A stretch of 22,980 nucleotides of DNA from an uncultured Pseudomonadota bacterium (GTDB lineage Bacteria; Pseudomonadota; Gammaproteobacteria; Burkholderiales; SG8-41). The notes beneath the pieces were generated by a model. That model was not told where the DNA came from. It saw only the letters and a list, made by a program, of their open reading frames with translations, and made no database searches. Position 1 is the stretch's first letter. Each line of letters begins with the position of its first letter. The stretch spans positions 1 through 22,980 of the forward strand of contig CAMPGR010000046.1 in the NCBI GenBank assembly GCA_946885605.1, given 5' to 3'. A program made the translations under genes and the position numbers. Shown piece after piece: positions 17,389-22,980 of the stretch.

Positions 17389-18765
17389 GTGAAACGAAAA
17401 CCGAATTTCCTCGTCATCCTGGTGGACGATCTGCGGTTCGACGAGTTCAGCGCGGGCGGGCATCCGTACATGAAGACCCCGCACATCGACCGCATTGCGC
17501 GCGAAGGCGCGCTGTTCGAGCGCGCGTTTCACACGACACCCATCTGCTCCCCCAATCGCGCGTCCATCCTCACTGGCCAGTATGCGAGCCGCCACGGCAT
17601 CATCGACAACGTCGCGCGCGATGCGGCGAGCCATCGCCTTCCCAACTACCACCTCGAGCTGCAGCGCCTGGGCTACGAGACGGCGCACATCGGCAAGTGG
17701 CATATGGGGAACGACGGCAAGCCGCGTCCCGGCTACGACTTCTGGGTCGCGTACGACGGCCACGGCAGGCTGTATGACCCGAAGTTGAACGAGAACGGCA
17801 CCTACGTGCAGCGTCAGGGCTACGTGACGGACATCATGAACGAGATGGCCGTGGACTTCGTCAAAAGAAAGCACAGCAAGCCGTGGTCGTTATGGTTCGC
17901 GCACAAGGCGGTGCATCCGGACGCCGAGCAGGCTGCCGACGGGACGTTTCGCATGGACGGCTACCGCCCCGCCGCGCGGCACGCGGACCTTTACCGCGGC
18001 TGCGTGTTTCCCAAGAAGCCCAACATGCTGCCGGTCGAGGACATCATCCGGCAGAAGCCGGCGTGGGCCGAGGTGCTGACATTGCGTCAGAACCGGGCGT
18101 CGCGCGAGATGCTCGATGCGATCCACGCGGGCACGCAGGAAGAGATTCGGTTGCGCGCCGCGATGATGGCGTCGGTGGAAGAAGGGGTCGGCATGCTGTT
18201 CGACGCGCTCGAGGCGACCGGGCAGCTCGACAATACCTTCATCCTTTTTCTGGGCGACAACGGCTATTTCTTCGGCGAGCATGGGCTGGGCCCCGAGCGC
18301 CGGTTTGCATACGAAGAAGGCATCCGCTCGCCCTTCATCGCCCGCTTCCCGAAGCGCATCACGGCCGGCACGCGCACCGCCGAGCTCGTCGTCTGCCAGG
18401 ACATCGCGCCGACGTTAATCGAGATTGCGGGCGGAAAGCCCGGGCCGCAGATCCAGGGCCGTTCGCTGCTGCCGCTTTTCGCCGGCAAGCGTTCCGGCTG
18501 GCGCAAGTCATTCCTCATCGAATATTGGGCCGAAAACGCCTATCCCTGGCTCATCGGCATGTCGTACAAGGCAGTGCGCGACAAGCGCTACAAGTTCATA
18601 CACTGGGTGAACCGCGGCCGTCAGGGCGAGCTCGACGAGCTGTACGATCTCGAGAAGGATCCATACGAGCTCGCGAATCTCGCACGACGCGCGGCATACC
18701 GGCCCGTGCGCGAGCGGCTCACGCGCGAGTTGCGCCGCCTCACCGCGGAGGCGATCGGGCTGTAG
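17389..18765 (+). CDS. Sulfatase, formylglycine-dependent type I, cytoplasmic
   Basis: This is a 458-residue alkaline-phosphatase-superfamily sulfatase. The maturation motif CSPNRAS has Cys53 (to become formylglycine) and Arg57. Metal ligands are visible as VDDLRFDEF (D13/D14) and LGDNGYFFGEHG (D290/N291), with GKWHMG (K103, H105) around the sulfate. There is no signal peptide, so it should act in the cytoplasm on an imported sulfate ester. The GTG start at 17389 follows an AGAGGGGGG Shine-Dalgarno run. Its place between the SDH-like anchors and a TctC receptor suggests desulfation of the pathway's substrate, but the substrate is unknown. No formylglycine-generating enzyme is in the window. 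Confidence 0.9.
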   Translation: MKRKPNFLVILVDDLRFDEFSAGGHPYMKTPHIDRIAREGALFERAFHTTPICSPNRASILTGQYASRHGIIDNVARDAASHRLPNYHLELQRLGYETAHIGKWHMGNDGKPRPGYDFWVAYDGHGRLYDPKLNENGTYVQRQGYVTDIMNEMAVDFVKRKHSKPWSLWFAHKAVHPDAEQAADGTFRMDGYRPAARHADLYRGCVFPKKPNMLPVEDIIRQKPAWAEVLTLRQNRASREMLDAIHAGTQEEIRLRAAMMASVEEGVGMLFDALEATGQLDNTFILFLGDNGYFFGEHGLGPERRFAYEEGIRSPFIARFPKRITAGTRTAELVVCQDIAPTLIEIAGGKPGPQIQGRSLLPLFAGKRSGWRKSFLIEYWAENAYPWLIGMSYKAVRDKRYKFIHWVNRGRQGELDELYDLEKDPYELANLARRAAYRPVRERLTRELRRLTAEAIGL

Positions 18766-18832
18766 CCTTGCTGCTCGGACGAATATTGCGGTAAGGTGCA
18801 ATGCGATTACAACCAAGAACGTGGAGGAGATG

Positions 18833-19795
18833 ATGCGTATGCTCAAATGGACACTGGCTGCAGGTCTCGCGCTTTCGGCGGCACTGGCGGGAGCGCAGAA
18901 TTACCCCACCAAGCCGGTCCGTATCATCGTACCGTTCGCGCCGGGCGGCGCGACCGACATCGTGACGCGCATTCTTGCTCAGAAGCTGACGGAAGCTTGG
19001 GGCCAGACGGTGGTCGTCGATAACCGCGCGGGGGCGGGCGGCAACATCGGCGCGGAACTCGCGGCGAAGGCGCCGGCGGACGGCTATACGCTGTTCATGC
19101 CGTCGGGTTCGGTCATGACCGCGAACCAGCACATTTACAAGAAGATTCCCTTCAACGCGGAGAAGGATTTCCGCGCGATCACCAACGTCGCGAGCGGGCC
19201 GCAAGTGGTGGTCGTCGCGAACAGCATTCCGGTAAAGAGCGTGAAGGAGCTCATCGCGCTCGCCAAGTCGAAGCCGAAATCGATCACCTTCGGCTCCGCT
19301 GGCTTCGGCACACAGACGCATCTCGCCGCGGAGAATTTTCTCTACAGCGCGAAGATCGAGGCGACGCACATCCCGTACAAGGGCGAGGGGCCCGCGCTGG
19401 CCGATCTCGCGGGCGGGCAGATCCAGTTGCTGACGCCCAACCTGTCCGCTGCGATGAGTTTCGTCACCGCAGGCAAGATCCGGGCGCTGGCGGTGACGAG
19501 CAAGGAGCGGGTGCAGCAGCTGCCCAACGTTCCCGCCGTCGCCGAAACGGTTCCGGGTTTCGAGAATCTGGGATGGTTCGGGCTCGTCGCGCCCGCGGGC
19601 ACGCCGCAGACGATCATCAAGAAGGTGCACGCCGACGCCGTGAAGGCGTTGCAGAGCGGCGATATCAGGAAGCGGTTCGGGGACCTTGGAATGGCGCCCG
19701 TGGGCGACACGCCCGAGGAGTTCGCGAAAGCGATGAAGGAGGAAACCGCGCGTTGGGCGAGGGTGGTGAGTGAGCGGAAGCTTCAGCTCGATTGA
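18833..19795 (+). CDS. Bug/TctC-family periplasmic tricarboxylate-type receptor
   Basis: This is a periplasmic binding protein of about 320 residues. A signal peptide (basic RMLKW, hydrophobic core, likely cut after AGA, before QNYPTKP) precedes the family motif YPTKPVRIIVPFAPGGATD and the later VDNRAGAGGN. Such proteins bind carboxylates and feed TctAB permeases. No tctA or tctB lies in the window, so this is an orphan receptor like many in Burkholderiales. The strong GGAGGAG at 18823-18829 precedes ATGs at 18830, 18833 and 18839; I prefer 18833 or 18839. It probably binds the compound degraded by the cluster, or acts as a sensor. Confidence 0.92.
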   Translation: MRMLKWTLAAGLALSAALAGAQNYPTKPVRIIVPFAPGGATDIVTRILAQKLTEAWGQTVVVDNRAGAGGNIGAELAAKAPADGYTLFMPSGSVMTANQHIYKKIPFNAEKDFRAITNVASGPQVVVVANSIPVKSVKELIALAKSKPKSITFGSAGFGTQTHLAAENFLYSAKIEATHIPYKGEGPALADLAGGQIQLLTPNLSAAMSFVTAGKIRALAVTSKERVQQLPNVPAVAETVPGFENLGWFGLVAPAGTPQTIIKKVHADAVKALQSGDIRKRFGDLGMAPVGDTPEEFAKAMKEETARWARVVSERKLQLD

Positions 19796-19863
19796 GTTCG
19801 ATTTTTTGTCTAAGCGAAAGGCGCGGCGTCTGCAGAGGCGCCTCGCCTGGATTGGACGGTGAC

Positions 19864-20739
19864 ATGAAGGTTGATCTGAATCAGGTGGAGGAGGCGTGCA
19901 AGGAGCTCTACATCCGCGCGCTCAAGCTCTTGCCGCCGGATATCAAGGAAGGCTTTGCGCAGCTGGCCCGCACCGAGACGCACCCGACGGGCAAGGCGAT
20001 CCTCGGCACGATGATACGCAACATCAAGGTCGCCGAAGATACGCAGAACCTCCTGTGCCAGGATACGGGCATACCGATCTACAACGTCGCGATCGGCAGC
20101 GGCGTGGAGGTGGACGGCTACGCGCTCAAGCAGGCGGTCGCGAGAGGCTGCGCGCGCGCGACCCGTGAGCATCCCTTCCGCTCTTCGGTCGTTCATCCGG
20201 TCACCCGTCGCAACGAGCACACCTCGTGCGGCCGCGCGGTGCCGGTGGTGCACATCGATTTCGTGCCCGAGCCCGAGAAGCTCGCAATCGAAATGATCCC
20301 CAAGGGCTCGGGCTCCGAGAACAATTCGTGGCTCAAGATGGCCGTCCCGGCCGACGGGATCGACGCCATCAAGACGTTCGTGATCGACTGCGTACTGGAC
20401 GCGGGCGGCAAGACCTGCCCGCCGACGATCATCGGCGTGGGGGTCGGCGGCACGGCGGACCTATGCGTGCACCTCTCCAAGATTGCCGCGACGCGGCCGC
20501 TCGGCTCGCAATGCGAGGATCCCGAGGGCGCGAAGCTCGAACAGGAATTGAGCAAGGTGGTGAACCAGCTCGGCGTGGGTCCGCAGGGCCTCGGCGGAGA
20601 TTCCACCGCCTTCGCCGTGCATGTGGAAACGGCGGCGACCCACATCACGATGAACCCGGTCGCGGTCAACATGCAGTGCCACTCGGCCCGGCGCTCGCGC
20701 GCCACCTTCACGCCACGCGGCCTCGAGTACGGTTATTGA
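19864..20739 (+). CDS. ttdA: Class I fumarase / L-tartrate dehydratase-type hydro-lyase, alpha subunit
   Basis: This 291-residue iron-sulfur hydro-lyase subunit has three Cys that fit the [4Fe-4S] ligands of the family: C65 (LLCQDTGIP), the Cys of GGKTCPPTIIGVG, and that of NMQCHSARRSR. The GSGSENNS substrate loop is present. Paired with the beta subunit it adds water to fumarate-like double bonds or removes water from tartrate or malate. I chose the ATG at 19864; the frame is open back to TTG 19792 but without homology. Sequence alone does not separate tartrate dehydratase, fumarase and relatives such as mesaconate hydratase. Confidence 0.9.
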   Translation: MKVDLNQVEEACKELYIRALKLLPPDIKEGFAQLARTETHPTGKAILGTMIRNIKVAEDTQNLLCQDTGIPIYNVAIGSGVEVDGYALKQAVARGCARATREHPFRSSVVHPVTRRNEHTSCGRAVPVVHIDFVPEPEKLAIEMIPKGSGSENNSWLKMAVPADGIDAIKTFVIDCVLDAGGKTCPPTIIGVGVGGTADLCVHLSKIAATRPLGSQCEDPEGAKLEQELSKVVNQLGVGPQGLGGDSTAFAVHVETAATHITMNPVAVNMQCHSARRSRATFTPRGLEYGY

Positions 20740-20753
20740 TTGGACCTTCATTG

Positions 20754-20885
20754 AACCGCCAAGGCCGCCGAGATCCCAAGAAGAAAATGGAACAAACAAT
20801 ACCGGCGCATATCTTTACGTTCGCTGCAGTCGGCTTTAGCAATTTTTCGGAATTGAACTTGGCGCTCTTGGCGGCCTTGGCGGTT
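20754..20885. repeat. Palindromic intergenic repeat, copy 1
   Basis: A perfect 16-base inverted repeat (AACCGCCAAGGCCGCC at 20754-20769, complement at 20870-20885) bounds a 132-base element between the alpha- and beta-subunit genes. The right arm is built of three CTTGGC units at 9-base steps. Its end is followed at once by AAAGG (20886-20890), the likely Shine-Dalgarno of the beta gene. A related element occurs after that gene. The interior is AT-richer than the neighbours and has no gene. Confidence 0.8.
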
Positions 20886-20898
20886 AAAGGTTAAGCGA

Positions 20899-21513
20899 AT
20901 GGCACATTACGATTTCAACATGCCGGTCACCGAAGTCGATACACGCCGGCTGCGGGTCAACGATACGGTCGCGCTCAACGGCACGCTCTTCGGCATTCGC
21001 GATGCCACGTACATCCACATGTTCGATCGCGGCAGGACGACGCGTTTCGAATTGAACGGCCACGCGGTCATCCATACCGCGCCCAACGTGAAGAAGGTGG
21101 AGAAGTCGCCGCAATATCCGGTGGGCTACGCGCCGGTCTGCATCGGCACGACGACCAGTGCCCGCATGGAACGTTTCACCCGCGCCTTGATGCAGCAGTA
21201 CGGGGTACGCATCGTCATCGGCAAAGGCGGCCTTGCGCAGGGGTCGCTCGACGCATTTGCCGAATTGGGCGGCGTGTACCTGGCGATCGTGGGCGGTGCG
21301 GCCGCGCTGGAGACGACATGGATCGAGGCGATAGAGGACGTCGATCTCGACGATCTCAATCCCGAGTCGCTGTGGAAATTCCGGGTGAAGGGCTTCGGGC
21401 CACTCCTCGTCTCCATGGACAGCCACGGCGGGAGCCTCCATACGACGGTGAACCAGTCGGCGCGCGAAAAGCGCGCGGCGGCACTCGCGGCGCTCGGCGT
21501 CAAGGCGAATTAA
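20899..21513 (+). CDS. ttdB: Class I fumarase / L-tartrate dehydratase-type hydro-lyase, beta subunit
   Basis: This 204-residue beta subunit corresponds to the C-terminal domain of one-chain class I fumarases. The conserved GTTTSARMERF block and IVIGKGGLAQG with the catalytic-region Gly/Lys are present, as is the late VKGFGPLLVSMDSHG. It completes the enzyme begun by the alpha subunit, although a 159-base gap with a palindromic repeat separates them. An AAAGG eight bases before the ATG serves as ribosome-binding site. A second copy of the same repeat family follows the gene. Confidence 0.9.
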   Translation: MAHYDFNMPVTEVDTRRLRVNDTVALNGTLFGIRDATYIHMFDRGRTTRFELNGHAVIHTAPNVKKVEKSPQYPVGYAPVCIGTTTSARMERFTRALMQQYGVRIVIGKGGLAQGSLDAFAELGGVYLAIVGGAAALETTWIEAIEDVDLDDLNPESLWKFRVKGFGPLLVSMDSHGGSLHTTVNQSAREKRAAALAALGVKAN

Positions 21514-21515
21514 CT

Positions 21516-21624
21516 GACCGCCAGGCCGCCAGGAACGCCAAGATCAATCTGAAGGGCAAGGCGTCGACGACGAGTGGATCTCAGGGGGTTCCTTTCCTTG
21601 GCGATCTTCGCGGCCTTCGCGGTT
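21516..21624. repeat. Palindromic intergenic repeat, copy 2
   Basis: This diverged copy of the element before the beta gene has left arm GACCGCCAGGCCGCCAGG (from 21516) and right arm CTTGGCGATCTTCGCGGCC-TTCGCGGTT ending at 21624, again with 9-base steps. The bases after it, CAGGGTTAACGA then ATG, closely match those after copy 1, so the similarity extends through the ribosome-binding site to the start codon. Confidence 0.7.
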
Positions 21625-21636
21625 CAGGGTTAACGA

Positions 21637-22980
21637 ATGAAGCGAATCAAGACAGACATACTCATCCTCGGCTCAGGCGGCGCAGGGCTCTTCGCGGCGC
21701 TCCATGCCCACCAGGCGAATCCGAATCTTTCCATTACCGTCGCGGTCAAGGGGCTGCTCGGTAAATGCGGCTGCACCCGCATGGTGCAGGGCGGCTACAA
21801 CGTCGCGCTCGCGGCCGGGGACTCGGTCGAGCGCCACTTCATGGATACGATAGAGGGCGGCAAATGGCTGCCGGACCAGGACCTCGCGTGGTTGCTTGTG
21901 AGCGGGGCCGTCGAACGCATACACGAGCTCGAGAACGAGCTCGGTTGCTTTTTCGACCGCAATCCGGACGGCACCATCCACCAGAAGGCATTTGCGGGGC
22001 AGACGTTCGACCGCACGGTGCATAAGGGCGATCTGACTGGCATCGAGATCATCAACCGCCTCGCCGAGCAGGTCTGGGCGCGCGGCATCAGCCGTCTCGA
22101 GGAGCATCGCGCAGTCGAGCTCGTGCGCGATCGCACGGGGGAAGCGGTCTCGGGCGTGCTCATGATCGATATTCGCACCGGCGAATTCGTGTTCGTGCAG
22201 GCGCAGGCCGTTCTGCTCGCGACCGGCGGCGGCCCGACCATGTACAAGTACCACACGCCGTCCGGCGACAAGACGTGCGATGGCATGGCGATGGCATTGC
22301 GCGCGGGGCTCCCCCTGCGGGACATGGAAATGGTGCAGTTTCATCCGACGGGCCTCATCGCCGGGCCGCACACGCGCATCACCGGCACCATCATCGAGGA
22401 GGGCCTGCGCGGGGCGGGCGGCCATCTCCTCAACGGCGACGGCGAGCGCTTCATGCACCTCTACGACAAGCGCGAGGAGCGCGCGACGCGCGACATCGTG
22501 AGCCGCGCGATGTTCGATCAGATGCGCGCCGGTAAGGTTGGCCCGCGCGGCGGCCTCTACATCACCATGCGGCATCTCGATCCCGCCATGGTGCGCAAGA
22601 TGTTCAAGGGCATGGTCGAACGCTGCGTCGATTGCGGGTTCGATCTCGTGTCCGGACTGGTCGATGTGGTGCCGACCGCGCATTACATGATGGGCGGCGT
22701 CGTGTTCGCCACGGACTGCAGCACCGCGCTGCACGGTCTCTTCGTCGCGGGCGAGGATTCAGGCGGCGTGCACGGCGCGAACCGGCTCGGCGGCAACGGT
22801 GTCGCCAATTCGACGGTTTTCGGCGGTATCGCAGGCGATGCGATGGCGCCGTGGGTGCGCGCGCACGGCGCGTATCGGGAGCCGGATCCCGCGGTGCTCG
22901 ACGCCGCCATCGCGCGCTGTCGCCTGCCGCTCAGCAAGCCGGTCGGGGATGTCAACGCCGTACGCGAGCGGCTCTACGAT
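21637..22980 (+). CDS. sdhA: Succinate dehydrogenase/fumarate reductase-like flavoprotein subunit, 3' end missing
   Basis: The frame runs from ATG 21637 off the right edge (448 codons seen). The FAD-binding start DILILGSGGAGLFAALHA and the VQFHPTG motif are present, as are the EEGLRGAGG loop, the catalytic Arg of RDIVSRAM, the His of PTAHYMMGG and the GANRLGGNG stretch. These are the dicarboxylate-site residues of SdhA, FrdA and relatives. The position of the His that covalently holds FAD in SdhA/FrdA (S-H-T...QGG) is C46 here (GCTRMVQGG), so FAD is either free or bound differently. The Thr before Glu in the TEG motif is also Glu. It should oxidise or reduce a succinate-like substrate with the iron-sulfur and anchor subunits encoded 5 kb upstream. 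Confidence 0.9.
   Translation, partial: MKRIKTDILILGSGGAGLFAALHAHQANPNLSITVAVKGLLGKCGCTRMVQGGYNVALAAGDSVERHFMDTIEGGKWLPDQDLAWLLVSGAVERIHELENELGCFFDRNPDGTIHQKAFAGQTFDRTVHKGDLTGIEIINRLAEQVWARGISRLEEHRAVELVRDRTGEAVSGVLMIDIRTGEFVFVQAQAVLLATGGGPTMYKYHTPSGDKTCDGMAMALRAGLPLRDMEMVQFHPTGLIAGPHTRITGTIIEEGLRGAGGHLLNGDGERFMHLYDKREERATRDIVSRAMFDQMRAGKVGPRGGLYITMRHLDPAMVRKMFKGMVERCVDCGFDLVSGLVDVVPTAHYMMGGVVFATDCSTALHGLFVAGEDSGGVHGANRLGGNGVANSTVFGGIAGDAMAPWVRAHGAYREPDPAVLDAAIARCRLPLSKPVGDVNAVRERLYD

Noticed and set aside
19819..19843. Short inverted repeat AGGCGC/GCGCCT before the alpha hydro-lyase gene.
   Set aside because: Six-base stem with a 13-base loop, no relation to the palindromic repeats further on, and no supporting feature.
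21673..22734. A 353-codon minus-strand open frame opposite the flavoprotein gene.
   Set aside because: The plus strand encodes a clear SdhA/FrdA-like protein that is open to the window edge, so the antisense frame is a by-product.
13428..22980. Idea that the accessory cluster is a defence system, prophage or CRISPR-linked island.
   Set aside because: No integrase, transposase, nuclease, repeat-spacer array or phage gene is present; all genes are metabolic or regulatory.

Overview
The window is high-GC proteobacterial chromosome, most likely from a betaproteobacterium of the Burkholderiales type. Evidence for this is the conserved order argJ - DUF815 ATPase - MutT/ThiE fusion - yacG - zapD - coaE - pilD - pilC, a ypjD-like gene divergent from ffh, the rpsP-rimM-trmD-rplS operon, and a Bug/TctC-type periplasmic receptor without its own permease. 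This placement rests on gene order and recognised motifs, not on a database search. Coding density is very high and no gap longer than 300 bases lacks a gene.

Bases 1-13403 are ordinary housekeeping DNA. The 3' part of argJ, a DUF815 AAA-type ATPase and a Nudix/ThiE fusion run forward. Facing them on the minus strand are yacG, zapD, coaE, pilD (prepilin peptidase), pilC (pilus platform), a CNNM/CBS/CorC membrane protein and a CcsA/YpjD-like membrane protein. ffh runs forward and converges on a nitroreductase over a 10-bp inverted repeat. The rpsP-rimM-trmD-rplS operon follows, with overlapping or nearly touching genes.

Bases 13428-22980 hold an accessory catabolic cluster. A divergent GntR/UTRA regulator (minus) faces a candidate promoter and operator. 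The plus-strand genes then run: a UxaA-family small subunit and large subunit (resembling (2R)-sulfolactate sulfo-lyase SuyA/SuyB in size and motifs), a succinate dehydrogenase/fumarate reductase-like iron-sulfur protein, two small haem-type membrane anchors, a cytoplasmic FGly sulfatase, a TctC/Bug receptor, the alpha and beta subunits of a class I fumarase/L-tartrate dehydratase-type hydro-lyase, and a flavoprotein subunit (SdhA/FrdA-like) that runs off the right edge.

Together these encode the three generic steps of a succinate-to-oxoacid route: dehydrogenation of a succinate-like compound, hydration of the resulting double bond, and a beta-elimination by the UxaA/SuyAB-type lyase. My working inference is a dedicated pathway for a substituted C4-dicarboxylate (possibly sulfonated, hydroxylated or sulfated), with the TctC protein as receptor and GntR as the substrate-responsive switch. 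The flavoprotein has Cys where succinate dehydrogenases carry the FAD-binding His, so it is probably not a plain second SDH. Two related palindromic intergenic repeats sit immediately before the beta-subunit gene and before the flavoprotein gene.
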